The notes: generated by a model from the letters alone, not told the origin. A stretch of 64,000 bases of DNA from Rhodovulum sulfidophilum (GCA_003241785.1 QFPW01000001.1:496001-560000); one strand, 5' to 3'; shown: positions 1-8,587, counted from the stretch's first letter. Numbers and translations are program-made.

Positions 1-1
1 C

Positions 2-196
2 GAATCGAGCGACTGGGCGGCGGAGCTGCGCGCGCTGATCGAGGAGCATCTGAAGGAGACCGGCAGCCCCCGCGCCGCCGACATCCTGCGCCACTGGGAG
101 GACAGCCTGCCGAAGTTCCGGCAGATCGTCCCGAAGGAGATGCTGAGCCGGCTCAAGTACCCGTTGAGCGACAAGCCGGCCGCGGCGACGGCCTGA
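2..196 (+). CDS. gltB: Glutamate synthase large subunit, C-terminal end (partial)
   Basis: Only the last 64 codons are in the window, running off the left edge. The visible end reads DWAAELRALIEEHLKETGS followed by PKFRQIVPKEMLSRL, which I recognise as the usual tail of the NADPH-dependent glutamate synthase large subunit, beyond the beta-helix GXGXG domain. The enzyme transfers the glutamine amide nitrogen to 2-oxoglutarate in ammonium assimilation. The catalytic domains lie outside the window, so the call rests on the tail alone. A palindromic repeat pair follows before mtgA. Confidence 0.75.
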   Translation, partial: ESSDWAAELRALIEEHLKETGSPRAADILRHWEDSLPKFRQIVPKEMLSRLKYPLSDKPAAATA

Positions 197-244
197 GACG
201 CATCGCGTCTCCCCGGGCGTGGCGCGTCCGGGGAGCGGGATCAC

Positions 245-302
245 GGCGGATAGGAGGTCCGGCCTACGGGGATGGTATCGTAGGGCGGACCTCGGTCCGC
301 CG
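245..302. repeat. REP-like repeat family A, inverted pair upstream of mtgA
   Basis: Positions 279-302 carry a clean copy of a palindrome whose core is GGCGGACCTCGGTCCGCC, preceded by CGTAG. Positions 245-268 carry a degenerate inverted copy. Each core can form an 8-bp stem. The same element recurs at 1071-1126 and 54067-54156. Confidence 0.85.
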
Positions 303-368
303 TTTTCCTTGCAACGGCTCGATAATCCCGGCACGACGGAAAGCCAGGACAGAGCAACGGGCGGGCCG

Positions 369-1037
369 GTGATCAGACGCATCTGGGCGATCCTCCGCCG
401 CCTCATCGTCTTCGCGCTGATCGCGGCCATCGCGCTCGTGCTGCTGTTCCGCTTCGTGAACCCGCCGACCAACCTCTACATCCTGTCCGAACGCGCCCGG
501 CTTGGCTCGGTCGAGCAGCGCTGGGTCTCGATCGACGAGATGTCCGACTGGCTGCCGCTCTCCGCCGCGGCGGCCGAGGATGCGAATTTCTGCCTGCATT
601 CGGGCTTCGATCTCGACGGGATCCAGAGCGCGCTCGCCGATCAGGAGCGGTTCCGCGGCGCCAGCACGATCAGCCAGCAGGTGGCGAAGAACGTGTTCCT
701 CTGGCCGGCGCGGAGCTGGTTCCGCAAGGGGCTCGAGGCCGGGTTCACCGTGCTGATCGAGCTCACCTGGCCGAAGCGGCGGATCATGGAGGTCTATCTC
801 AACATCGCCGAGTTCGGCGAGGGCACCTTCGGCGTCGAGGCCGCGGCGCGGCGCTACTTCGACACCGGCGCCGCCGAGATGACGCCGCGCGCCTCCGGGC
901 GGCTGATGGCGGTGCTGCCCGATCCGAAGAACCGCTCGCCCGTCAGCGGCACCGGCTACATCCAGAGCCGCGGCCGGGCGATCCAGCACGGCGCCGAGAC
1001 GCTGCGGGTCGACGGGCGGGGGGCGTGTTTCCTGTGA
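369..1037 (+). CDS. mtgA: Monofunctional biosynthetic peptidoglycan transglycosylase
   Basis: A 222-residue GT51 glycosyltransferase that polymerises lipid II into glycan strands on the periplasmic side of the inner membrane. An N-terminal membrane anchor spans about residues 10-28. The catalytic motif EDANFCLHSGFD (about 70-81, with the catalytic Glu near 70), the GASTISQQ segment (about 97-104) and EVYLNIAEFG (about 141-150) are intact. There is no transpeptidase domain, as expected for MtgA. I chose the GTG start at 369 because it precedes the basic, then hydrophobic anchor; an in-frame extension back to 219 would translate repeat A and looks spurious. Length fits the family. It lies alone between two repeat pairs. 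Confidence 0.93.
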   Translation: MIRRIWAILRRLIVFALIAAIALVLLFRFVNPPTNLYILSERARLGSVEQRWVSIDEMSDWLPLSAAAAEDANFCLHSGFDLDGIQSALADQERFRGASTISQQVAKNVFLWPARSWFRKGLEAGFTVLIELTWPKRRIMEVYLNIAEFGEGTFGVEAAARRYFDTGAAEMTPRASGRLMAVLPDPKNRSPVSGTGYIQSRGRAIQHGAETLRVDGRGACFL

Positions 1038-1070
1038 GGGGCCGCGCGCGGGGGTGTGGCCGCGGGGAAT

Positions 1071-1126
1071 GGCGGACCGAGGTCCGCCCTACGGAGAGCG
1101 TTGCGTAGGGCGGACCTCGGTCCGCC
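1071..1126. repeat. REP-like repeat family A, inverted pair between mtgA and UPF0114 gene
   Basis: Two perfect copies in opposite orientation (1071-1093 and 1104-1126), separated by about 10 bp, sit between convergent genes. Each has the core GGCGGACC plus GGTCCGCC with a CGTAG tag at one side. The pair could also fold into one long hairpin and act as a bidirectional transcript end, which is inference. Confidence 0.9.
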
Positions 1127-1136
1127 GCCCCCCGCC

Positions 1137-1673
1137 TCAGTGCTTGTCGGTCTTCGCGGCGACCCAGTCCATCAGCGCGAGCAGGATGCCCGAGGCGACG
1201 AAGGTGAGGTGGATGATGACCATCCAGCGGAGCTGGATCGGATCGAACGGCACCTCGGCGTGGGTCTCGCCGATCTCCATGAACCGCTTCAGGAGATGGA
1301 TGCCCGAGATCGCCACGATCGAGGCGATGAGCTTCATCTTCAGCCCCGAGAAATCCACCGTGCCCATCCAGGACGGCCGGTCCTCGGTATCGGCGATGTC
1401 GAGCTTGGAGACGAAGTTCTCGTAGCCCGAGAAGAGCACGATCAGGAGCAGGTTGCCCGCGAGCGTGAGGTCGATGAGCGTCAGCACGGTGAGGATCACG
1501 TCCTCGCTCGTCATCGTCATGACCTTCGGCGCGTAGTAGAAGACCTCGCGGCCGAAGACGATCGTCAGCATCGCGAGCGAGACGACGAGGCCGAGATACA
1601 TCGGCGCCATCAGCCAGCGCGAGGCGAACAGCCCCCGCTCGAAGGCGGTCTCCACCGATGGCTTGCCCGACAT
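1137..1673 (-). CDS. UPF0114 (YqhA-like) inner-membrane protein
   Basis: A 178-residue protein with about four hydrophobic segments. It matches the UPF0114 / TIGR00645 family by its N-terminal FERGLFASRWLMAPMYLGLV, the central LTLIDLTLAGNLLLIVLFSG and the later LKMKLIASIVAISGIHLL. Family function is not established. The ATG at 1673 is preceded by an AGGAGAG ribosome site 6 nt away; an upstream in-frame ATG at 1700 lacks one. A sigma70-like promoter fits at 1706-1734. The gene ends against the repeat pair at 1071-1126 and converges with mtgA. Confidence 0.88.
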   Translation of the reverse strand: MSGKPSVETAFERGLFASRWLMAPMYLGLVVSLAMLTIVFGREVFYYAPKVMTMTSEDVILTVLTLIDLTLAGNLLLIVLFSGYENFVSKLDIADTEDRPSWMGTVDFSGLKMKLIASIVAISGIHLLKRFMEIGETHAEVPFDPIQLRWMVIIHLTFVASGILLALMDWVAAKTDKH

Positions 1674-1705
1674 GCGTCTCTCCTCTGAGCTCCGGTCCAA
1701 TCGCG

Positions 1706-1734
1706 GATGTAGGAGGCGGCCGGAAGCGGTGCAA
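1706..1734 (-). promoter_or_regulatory. Putative sigma70 promoter of the UPF0114 gene
   Basis: On the minus strand TTGCAC and TACATC are separated by exactly 17 bp. The predicted start would give a leader of about 25 nt ahead of the ATG at 1673. Sequence match only. Confidence 0.5.
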
Positions 1735-1906
1735 GAGCGTCCGGCCGCGGCGCGGCACCGCGGAGGCCCGGCCCGCGGCCGCGGCGGCGCGTCGCCAGCG
1801 AAATCAAGCCGTTAGATGTCTTCGCACCCGCGCAAGACCGGAGCCGCGGGCCGGCGGTCTTCCGCCGATGGCGGCCGCGGGCCGCGGGCCGCGCCGGGCG
1901 CGGCGG

Positions 1907-1935
1907 TTGAAGCGCGGGGGATTCGGGGCGATAAC
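1907..1935 (+). promoter_or_regulatory. Putative sigma70 promoter of the GST-like gene
   Basis: TTGAAG and GATAAC are separated by 17 bp, about 30 bp ahead of the ATG at 1966. This is a good position for a short leader. Sequence match only. Confidence 0.5.
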
Positions 1936-1965
1936 GATGGGATCGAGCAAGGAAAGGCCGCGAAA

Positions 1966-2631
1966 ATGCGCCGTCTCTATCACATGACCCTGTCGCCGTT
2001 CTGCCGCAAGATCCGGCTCGTGCTGGCGGAAAAGAAGATCGAGGTCGAGCTGGTCGAGGAAAAGCCCTGGGAACGCCGCATGGACTACTTGCGGATGAAC
2101 CCGGCCGGCAAGGTGCCGCTGCTTCGGATCGACGATCTGATCCTCGCGGATTCGAACGCGATCTTCGAGTATCTCGAGGAAACCTGCCCCGAGCCCGCGC
2201 TCTTGCCGCGCAAGCCCGCCGACCGGGCCGAGGCGCGCCGGCTGGTCGGCTGGTTCGATGACAAGTTCCACGACGAGGTGACGGCGAACCTGCTCTACGA
2301 GCGGGTGAACAAGAAGCTGATGAAGGCGGGCTATCCCGAGAGCGAGAAGATCAAGGCGGGCCTGCGCAACATCAAGTACCATCTCGACTACATGGAATGG
2401 TTGCTCGAGCACCGGCGCTGGCTCTCCGGCGACTACATGACGATCGCCGATTTCGCGGCCGCGGCGCAGCTGTCCTGCCTCGATTATGTCGCCGACGTCG
2501 ACTGGACCCGGGGGCCCGGCGTGCGCGACTGGTACGCGAAGATCAAGTCGCGCCCGGCCTTCCGCTCGATCCTCGCCGATCTCGTGCCGGGCTTCACGCC
2601 GCCGCAGCACTACGCCGATCTCGATTTCTGA
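1966..2631 (+). CDS. Glutathione S-transferase family protein
   Basis: A 221-residue soluble protein. The N-terminal thioredoxin fold (about 1-80) starts MRRLYHMTLSPFCRKIRLVL, with the SPFC active-site segment at about 10-13; the cis-Pro segment is GKVPLL and the Ser-containing glutathione contact DSNAIFEYLEE follows. The helical C-terminal domain carries the conserved MTIADFAAAAQLSCLDY. I chose the ATG at 1966 over an upstream in-frame start at 1816 because the family begins right at the first beta strand and AAGGAAAGG lies upstream. It precedes queG on the same strand. The substrate cannot be told from sequence. Confidence 0.88.
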   Translation: MRRLYHMTLSPFCRKIRLVLAEKKIEVELVEEKPWERRMDYLRMNPAGKVPLLRIDDLILADSNAIFEYLEETCPEPALLPRKPADRAEARRLVGWFDDKFHDEVTANLLYERVNKKLMKAGYPESEKIKAGLRNIKYHLDYMEWLLEHRRWLSGDYMTIADFAAAAQLSCLDYVADVDWTRGPGVRDWYAKIKSRPAFRSILADLVPGFTPPQHYADLDF

Positions 2632-2647
2632 GCCGCGGCGCACCATA

Positions 2648-2742
2648 TTCGCGACGCTGTCCCGGGCCTGACCCGGGACCTCGACGCCTGCGTGGCGCAT
2701 CGGACTCGAGGTCCCGGGTCAAGCCCGGGACAGCGTCGCGAA
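2648..2742. repeat. REP-like repeat family B, long inverted repeat between GST gene and queG
   Basis: Two arms of about 36 bp (about 2648-2684 and 2706-2742) are near-perfect inverted copies, and each arm contains its own internal palindrome of the type GTCCCGGG...CCCGGGAC. It can fold as one long stem or two short hairpins. A second unit lies at 14064-14165. Confidence 0.9.
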
Positions 2743-2765
2743 CGAAGCGCCTGGAACGGAGGCCG

Positions 2766-3809
2766 ATGCTGGACACGACGCGGGACGCGCTCGCCGCGCG
2801 GATCAGGGCGCGGGCGCTCGGGGAGGGCTTTTCCGCCTGCGGCTTCTGCGCGCCCGATGCGATCCCGCTGGCGCGCGCGCGGCTCGACGCCTTCGTGGAG
2901 CAGGGCCGGCACGGCACCATGGGCTGGATGGCCGAGCGGATGCGCTGGCGCGGCGACCCGGCCGCGCTCTGGCCCGAGGCGCGCACGGTCATCATGCTCG
3001 CGGAGGTCTATACCCCGGACGACGATCCGCTGGCGCTCCTCTCCCAGCCCGACCGCGGCAATGTCAGCGTCTACGCGCGCGGCCGCGACTATCATGACAC
3101 GGTCAAGAAGCGGCTGAAGCGGCTCGGCCGCTGGCTGGTCGCCGAGACCGGCGCCGAGATCAAGGTCTTCGTCGACACCGCCCCGGTGATGGAAAAGCCG
3201 CTCGGCCAGGCCGCGGGGCTCGGCTGGCAGGGGAAGCACACCAACCTCGTGGGCCGGAGGCTCGGCAGCTGGTTCTTCCTCGGCGCGATCTTCACCACGC
3301 TCGACCTGCCGCGCGACGCTTCGGAGGTCGATCACTGCGGCTCCTGCCGCGCCTGCCTCGACATCTGCCCGACCGGCGCCTTCCCCGCGCCGTACCAGCT
3401 CGACGCCCGGCGCTGCGTCTCCTATCTGACGATCGAGCACGACGGCCCGATCGCGCCCGACCTGCGCGCGGGGCTCGGCAACCGGATCTACGGCTGCGAC
3501 GACTGCCTCGCCGTCTGCCCCTGGAACAAGTTCGCCGGCGTGGCGCGCGAGGCGGCCTATCACGCGCGCGAGACGCTGCGCTCGCCCGCGCTCGCCGAGC
3601 TCGCGGCGCTCGACGACGCGGGGTTCCGGGCCCTGTTCTCGGGCTCGCCGATCAAGCGGATCGGCCGGAACCGCTTCGCGCGCAATGTCGCCTATGCGAT
3701 CGGCAATTCCGGCGATCCGGCGCTCATCCCCGCGGCGGAACGCCTGGCCGCGGACGCGGACCCGGTTGTTCGCGAGGCTGGGGCATGGGCTCTGGCGCGG
3801 CTGCGCTGA
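2766..3809 (+). CDS. queG: Epoxyqueuosine reductase QueG
   Basis: A 347-residue cobalamin and iron-sulfur enzyme that reduces epoxyqueuosine to queuosine in tRNA, the last step of queuosine biosynthesis. It has the N-terminal DUF1730 region with GRDYHDTVKKRL and the FVDTAPVMEKPLGQAAGLGWQGK block, then two ferredoxin-like clusters: CGSCRACLDICPTGAF from about residue 191 and CDDCLAVCPWN from about 244. The C-terminus has HEAT-like helices (SGDPALIPAAERLAADADPVVREAGAWAL). The ATG at 2766 sits just after GGAGG, with a short 3-nt spacer. Its 3' end overlaps a convergent TPR gene by 86 bp. Confidence 0.95.
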   Translation: MLDTTRDALAARIRARALGEGFSACGFCAPDAIPLARARLDAFVEQGRHGTMGWMAERMRWRGDPAALWPEARTVIMLAEVYTPDDDPLALLSQPDRGNVSVYARGRDYHDTVKKRLKRLGRWLVAETGAEIKVFVDTAPVMEKPLGQAAGLGWQGKHTNLVGRRLGSWFFLGAIFTTLDLPRDASEVDHCGSCRACLDICPTGAFPAPYQLDARRCVSYLTIEHDGPIAPDLRAGLGNRIYGCDDCLAVCPWNKFAGVAREAAYHARETLRSPALAELAALDDAGFRALFSGSPIKRIGRNRFARNVAYAIGNSGDPALIPAAERLAADADPVVREAGAWALARLR

Positions 3810-4554
3810 GCCTTTGCAGGTTGCGCCGCGCCGGGGCGGCGAGATCGCTGTCGGGATGCGCCTCGATCAGCCGCGTCCAGGCCGCGGCCGCGGCCTCGGT
3901 GTCGCCCTGGGTCGCGAGGGCGGCGCCCTCCTCGAACAGCGCCTCGGGCTGGTCGGGGGCGAGCGCCAGCGCGCGCCGCGCATCGGCCAGCGCCGCCGCC
4001 GGATCGTCGAGATGGCGCAAGGTCGCCGCGCGCAGCGCGATCGCGCCCGCGTCGCCGGGATCGAGCGCCAGCGCCTGGTCGAGCGCGTCCCGCGCGGCGG
4101 CCCAGTTCCCGAGCCCGGCCTCGGCCCGCGCGAGATCGACGAAGCGCGCCGGCTCGGGCTCGGTCAGCCGGTTCGCCGAGAGCAGCGCGTCCCGCGCGAG
4201 ATCCGGCCGGTCGAGCCGCAGCCAGAGCCGCGCGGCGTCCTCGTAGGTCGTGGCGCGGAGGTCCGCGCCCATCGCCCGGTTCGGATTCTGCGCGAGCCCG
4301 GTCAGAAGCTGCGCCGCCGTCGCGTCCGCGCCGAGCGCCTCGAGCGCCGCGGCCTCGCACAGCCGCGCCTCGGTGCCGCCGCCGAGCCGCGACCAGCGCG
4401 CGGCCTGCTCGCGGGCGAGGGCGGGATTGGCCTTGATCGCCGCCTCGCATTCGCTCGCCGAGGCGATGTCGGCGTCCGGCGGCGGCGCCAGGTCCTGCGC
4501 CTGGGCGGCGGTGGCCGCGACGAGCGCGGTGGTGGCAAGGAAAAGCCTTCGCAT
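3724..4554 (-). CDS. Periplasmic or secreted tetratricopeptide-repeat protein
   Basis: A 276-residue protein beginning with a signal peptide (MRRLFLATTALVAATAAQAQ, cleavage after about residue 19). The body is made of degenerate TPR helices, including DALDQALALDPGDAGAIALRA and ADARRALALAPDQPEALFEEG at about 140-210. TPRs mediate protein contacts, so a scaffold role in the envelope is likely but the partner is unknown. The last about 25 residues are Pro/Arg-rich and are encoded inside the antisense overlap with queG (3724-3809). Confidence 0.75.
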   Translation of the reverse strand: MRRLFLATTALVAATAAQAQDLAPPPDADIASASECEAAIKANPALAREQAARWSRLGGGTEARLCEAAALEALGADATAAQLLTGLAQNPNRAMGADLRATTYEDAARLWLRLDRPDLARDALLSANRLTEPEPARFVDLARAEAGLGNWAAARDALDQALALDPGDAGAIALRAATLRHLDDPAAALADARRALALAPDQPEALFEEGAALATQGDTEAAAAAWTRLIEAHPDSDLAAPARRNLQRLSAAAPEPMPQPREQPGPRPRPGVPPRG

Positions 4555-4603
4555 GGCCGCGGCGTTCCCCTAGAGGTCCAGATGGGACGAACAAGGAGGG
4601 CCC

Positions 4604-5452
4604 ATGACCGACGGACCCGTGCTGCTGTCGCTCGGCTATGGCTACTCGGCCGCGGCCTTCGCGGCAAGCCTGCCCGCCGCCTGGCGGCGGATCGGCACCA
4701 CACGATCGGGCGAGAAGGCCGCCGAAATGGCCGCGGCCGGCGTCGAGCCGGTCGATCCCGCCGACACGGCCGCGCTCGCGCGGGCGATCGCCGCGGCGGA
4801 TCACGTGCTGGTCTCGGTGCCGCCGGGGCCCGAGGGCGATCCGATGCTGGCGCATCTCCCCGCGCTGCGCGCGGCGGCGCCGAAATGGGTCGGCTATCTC
4901 TCGACGACCGGGGTCTATGGCGACCGGGGCGGCGCCTGGGTGGACGAGACGGCGGCGCCGGTGCCGGTCAATGCGCGAAGCGCGCGGCGGGTCGTGGCGG
5001 AGCAGGCGTGGCTCGGGTCGGGCCTGCCGGTCGAGGTCTTCCGCCTCGCCGGGATCTACGGGCCGGGGCGCAGCGCCTTCGACCGGCTGCGCGAGGGCCG
5101 CGCGCAGCGGATTGTCAAGCAGGGGCAGGTCTTCTGCCGGATCCACGCCGAGGACATCGCCGGCGCGCTTGGGCGCGCGGTCGCGCGGCCGCTGCCGGGC
5201 CGGCTCGTCAATCTCGCCGACGACCTGCCCGCCCCGCCCTGGGAGGTGATCGCCTACGCGGCCGAGCTGCTCGGCATGCCGCCACCGCCGGAGATTTCCT
5301 TCGAGGAGGCCGATCTCAGCCCGATGGCGCGCAGCTTCTACGGCGAGTCGAAGCGGGTCTCGAACCGCCGGATGCGCGAGGAGCTCGGCTACGCGCCGCG
5401 CTATCCCGACTATCGCGCCGGGCTCGGCGCGATTCTGCGCGCCGGCGGCTGA
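4604..5452 (+). CDS. NAD(P)-dependent SDR/epimerase family protein (YeeZ-like)
   Basis: A 282-residue Rossmann-fold protein. The N-terminus LLSLGYGYSAAAFAASL is the dinucleotide-binding turn. It continues with the extended-SDR features YLSTTGVYGDRGGAWVDE and VEVFRLAGIYGPGRSAFDRLREG, and a C-terminal substrate region ending ELGYAPRYPDYRAGLGAIL. The classical YxxxK pair is not obvious, as in the atypical YeeZ group. The substrate is unknown. It is divergent from the TPR gene and 49 bp away. Confidence 0.8.
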   Translation: MTDGPVLLSLGYGYSAAAFAASLPAAWRRIGTTRSGEKAAEMAAAGVEPVDPADTAALARAIAAADHVLVSVPPGPEGDPMLAHLPALRAAAPKWVGYLSTTGVYGDRGGAWVDETAAPVPVNARSARRVVAEQAWLGSGLPVEVFRLAGIYGPGRSAFDRLREGRAQRIVKQGQVFCRIHAEDIAGALGRAVARPLPGRLVNLADDLPAPPWEVIAYAAELLGMPPPPEISFEEADLSPMARSFYGESKRVSNRRMREELGYAPRYPDYRAGLGAILRAGG

Positions 5453-5591
5453 TTGAGGGATCGAGGCAACACCATCGGGATTTTCACCGCCGCCGTCGGC
5501 GATCAAGGCTGGCGCTCCCGGGCCGAATCCGACAAGGTCGGTCGCAAAATCTGGCACCGGCCCCTGAAACCGGGTCTTTGAGGTAGGTGGA

Positions 5592-7760
5592 ATGTCGCAC
5601 CGGCGACTGCGCGCGGGATTGATCACGGCCGCTTTGGCCTCGGTTTCGACCATGGCTCTCTGGGTCGTCGCGAACGCCCAGGAGGCGCCGCGCGCGCGGC
5701 CGAGCGTGAACCTCTATGGCAACCCCGGCCTGATCGACATGCCCTCGGCGGAGATGATGCCCGACGGGCAGATGACCCTCTCCTGGAGCAAGTTCGACGG
5801 CATGAGCCGGCGGCAGTTCAATTTCCAGATCCTGCCGCGGCTCTCCGGAACGCTGCGCTACTCGACGATCGAGAACTGGGGCCGGCCGGATGATCCCAAT
5901 TACGACCTCTGGGACCGCAGCTTCGACTTCAGCCTGCAGATCCTCGACGAGAAGCCGGGCTGGCAGCCGAGCCTGACGCTCGGCTTCCGCGACTTCCTCG
6001 GCACGGGCGTCTATTCGGGCGAATATCTCGTCGCGTCCAAGCGCGTCGTGCCGGACGTCACCATCACGGGCGGCGTCGGCTGGGGCCGGTTCGCCGGGGT
6101 GAACGGGTTCAAGAACCCGTTCTGCGCCGTCGCCGACGTGATGTGCGAGCGCGACGAGGACTACGGCGAGGGCGGCAAGCCAGGCTTCGGCCGCTTCTTC
6201 CGCGGCGAGGACGCCGCCTTCTTCGGCGGCGTCGAATGGCGCACGCCCTACGAGGGGCTGACGCTGAAGGCCGAATACTCCTCCGACGCCTACACGCGGG
6301 AGCAGCAGGGGCCGAGCTCGAAATTCGACCGCAAGTCGCCCTTCAACTTCGGCGCCGAATACCGGTTCACCGAGGGGATCACGGTCGGCGGCTACTACAT
6401 GTACGGCGACAAGTTCGGCTTCAACATCGCGCTGAGCGGCAATCCGAGCTCGCCGCTGACGCCGCAGGATCTCGGCGTCGGCCCGATCCCGACCACCGCC
6501 CGGCCGATCGACGCGCCGATGGGCGAGGGCTGGGAGAACGATCCCGCCAAGCGCGCGCAGCTTTCGGACGCGCTCGCCCAGGCGATGGACGTCGAGGGCA
6601 TCCGGCTCGAGAAGATCACCTTCGAAGGCTCGACGATCAACGCGCTGATCCAGAACCGTCGCTACAACCAGCAGCCGCGGGCGATCGGCCGCGCGGCGCG
6701 CATCCTGCAGGTGGGCATGCCCGCCAATGTGAAGACCTTCGAGATCACGATGATCGCGGACGGTCTCGAGACGACGACGGTCACGATCGACCGCGCGCAG
6801 TACGAGAGCCAGATCTCGCGCTGGGACGCCGGCCAGTCGAGCTGGGACACGGTCGGCCTCGCGGGCGCCTGGACCGACCCGGGCAGCTATCCCACCTGGA
6901 CCCGGCCGGACCTTTATCCGTCGCTCGACTGGACCCTGCTGCCGCAGCCCTATCTCGTGCTGCTGACGCCCGACGAGCCGATCCGGATCGGCCTCAACCT
7001 CGACGCCAACGTGACGCTGCGCCTCACCCAGGAGCTGTCGTTCAACGTCGGCATCAGCCAGCCGCTCTTCGGCACGTTCAGCGACCCCGGCCCCTCGGAC
7101 AGCAACCTGCCCCGGGTGCGCTCGAACACCTCGCGCTACTACGCGGGCAAGAACCTGAAGATGACCAACCTGACTGGGGACTACGTCTCCAAGATCAGCC
7201 GGGACGTCTACGCCCAGGTCTCGGCCGGCTATCTCGAGCGGCAGTTCGCCGGCGTCTATTCCGAAGTGCTGTGGAAGCCGGTGAACCAGAGCTGGGGCCT
7301 CGGCGCCGACCTCGCCTATGTCAAGCAGCGCGAATGGGATTCGCCCTTCGGGCTCAGGGACTACGACGTCGTCAGCGGCTTCGGCTCGGTCTACTGGGAG
7401 ACGGGCTGGTACGGGATGGAGGTCGAGGTCGACGCCGGCCGCTATCTCGCCGGCGACTGGGGCGGCACGCTGACCGTCACGCGCGAATTCGCCAACGGCT
7501 GGTCGGTCGGCGCCTATGCGACCCTGACCGACGTCACCTCCGAGGATTACGGCGAGGGCAGCTTCGACAAGGGCGTGATGATCAGCATCCCGTTCCGCTG
7601 GACGGTGCCGTTCGAGACCGACGCGCGCAACTCGATCCAGCTCACCTCGATCTCGCGCGATGGCGGCGCGCAGCTCGACGTGGCGAACCGGCTCTGGGAC
7701 ACGGTCCGGGAGTTCGACCGCCAGCACATGGAGTGGAACTGGGGGTCGTTCTGGCAATGA
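5592..7760 (+). CDS. YjbH-family outer-membrane exopolysaccharide protein
   Basis: A 722-residue protein with a signal peptide (about residues 1-29). It opens with NLYGNPGLIDMPSAEMMPDGQMTLSW, the typical start of YjbH/GfcD proteins, and is rich in alternating beta-strand segments (FNFGAEYRFTEGITVGGYYMYG) expected of an outer-membrane barrel. In E. coli, yjbEFGH and gfcABCDE are exopolysaccharide or capsule secretion operons. Its stop overlaps the start of the next gene (ATGA), so the two are translationally coupled. GAGGTAGG precedes the ATG. Confidence 0.88.
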   Translation: MSHRRLRAGLITAALASVSTMALWVVANAQEAPRARPSVNLYGNPGLIDMPSAEMMPDGQMTLSWSKFDGMSRRQFNFQILPRLSGTLRYSTIENWGRPDDPNYDLWDRSFDFSLQILDEKPGWQPSLTLGFRDFLGTGVYSGEYLVASKRVVPDVTITGGVGWGRFAGVNGFKNPFCAVADVMCERDEDYGEGGKPGFGRFFRGEDAAFFGGVEWRTPYEGLTLKAEYSSDAYTREQQGPSSKFDRKSPFNFGAEYRFTEGITVGGYYMYGDKFGFNIALSGNPSSPLTPQDLGVGPIPTTARPIDAPMGEGWENDPAKRAQLSDALAQAMDVEGIRLEKITFEGSTINALIQNRRYNQQPRAIGRAARILQVGMPANVKTFEITMIADGLETTTVTIDRAQYESQISRWDAGQSSWDTVGLAGAWTDPGSYPTWTRPDLYPSLDWTLLPQPYLVLLTPDEPIRIGLNLDANVTLRLTQELSFNVGISQPLFGTFSDPGPSDSNLPRVRSNTSRYYAGKNLKMTNLTGDYVSKISRDVYAQVSAGYLERQFAGVYSEVLWKPVNQSWGLGADLAYVKQREWDSPFGLRDYDVVSGFGSVYWETGWYGMEVEVDAGRYLAGDWGGTLTVTREFANGWSVGAYATLTDVTSEDYGEGSFDKGVMISIPFRWTVPFETDARNSIQLTSISRDGGAQLDVANRLWDTVREFDRQHMEWNWGSFWQ

Positions 7761-8443
7761 GGCTGACCGTACTCGCCGCGCTCATGATGACGGCGCTCGT
7801 GGGCTGCACCGACGAGGGGCTCAATCCGATCGTCTCGAAGGCGATCGACGAGGTGAACCCCTTCTCGACCTCGACCCCGGCGCAGCCGGGCGCGCCGGTG
7901 ACGCGCGCCCAGATCGACCGGGCCGACGTCGCGACGATCCGCGCGCGGCTCGTCTCGGACAAGTCGCCGACCTATCTCGTCGCCGCCTCGAACAACGGCG
8001 GCTACATCACCTATGCCTCGGGGCTGCGCCAGCTCATCGTCATGCGCAACTCGCAGGTCACCGGCACCCGCGGCCTTGGCTATGACCTCCTGTCGGCCAA
8101 GTCGAGCAGCCCCGACCCCCTCGCGACGCCGATGCCGATCGCGCAATGGCCCGAGCGGGTCCAGCGCAGCTACGAATTCCCGGCCAACGCGCCGCGCGGC
8201 CGGATCGAGACCTTCGACTGCCGGTTCGAGCGGGGCGCCGCCAAGGAGATGGTGATCCTCGACCAGCCGCATCGCGGCGTCGAGATCAGCGAATACTGCG
8301 ACGGCCCCACCGGCTCGTTCGAGCAGCTGCATTTCGCGGACGCCTCGACCGGCTTCGTCTGGCGCAGCCTGGCCTGGACCGGGCTGAGCCAGGGGCTCGT
8401 CGATATCGAAGTCGTGTTGCCCTACACCGGCACGCCACGCTGA
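7757..8443 (+). CDS. YjbF/GfcB-family lipoprotein
   Basis: A 228-residue lipoprotein: MRLTVLAALMMTALVGCTDEG gives a lipobox LVGC with the acylated Cys near residue 17. The body (ATIRARLVSDKSPTYLVAAS, GLGYDLLSAKSSSPDPLAT, IETFDCRF, VWRSLAWTGLSQGLVDIEVV) resembles the DUF2886/YjbF group. It starts inside the stop of the YjbH gene, fitting a two-gene transcript that ends at a strong terminator at 8460. The E. coli order is YjbF before YjbH, so the order here is reversed, and no YjbG or YjbE is adjacent. Confidence 0.82.
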   Translation: MRLTVLAALMMTALVGCTDEGLNPIVSKAIDEVNPFSTSTPAQPGAPVTRAQIDRADVATIRARLVSDKSPTYLVAASNNGGYITYASGLRQLIVMRNSQVTGTRGLGYDLLSAKSSSPDPLATPMPIAQWPERVQRSYEFPANAPRGRIETFDCRFERGAAKEMVILDQPHRGVEISEYCDGPTGSFEQLHFADASTGFVWRSLAWTGLSQGLVDIEVVLPYTGTPR

Positions 8444-8459
8444 CTCCCGGAAATCCGAA

Positions 8460-8495
8460 GACGAAAGCGCCGCCCGGAAGGGCGGCGCTTTCGTC
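8460..8495 (+). terminator. Strong hairpin terminator after the yjbH-yjbF pair
   Basis: A perfect 16-bp stem with a GGAA tetraloop (8460-8475 / 8480-8495) begins 17 bp after the yjbF-like stop. It lacks a long T tract, as is common in high-GC alphaproteobacteria. Being symmetric, it could also block antisense transcripts. Confidence 0.85.
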
Positions 8496-8587
8496 CGATT
8501 CGTGCTCGAAATGCGATTAAGGCCGCCGCGGACGGGCGCGGGAGGACGCGGCTTTCGCCGTTCGGTCGCATCCGCGGCGGGCCAATC

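Noticed and set aside
219..368. N-terminal extension of MtgA back to 219
   Set aside because: It would translate the family-A repeat and place 50 non-family residues before the membrane anchor; the GTG at 369 fits the family.
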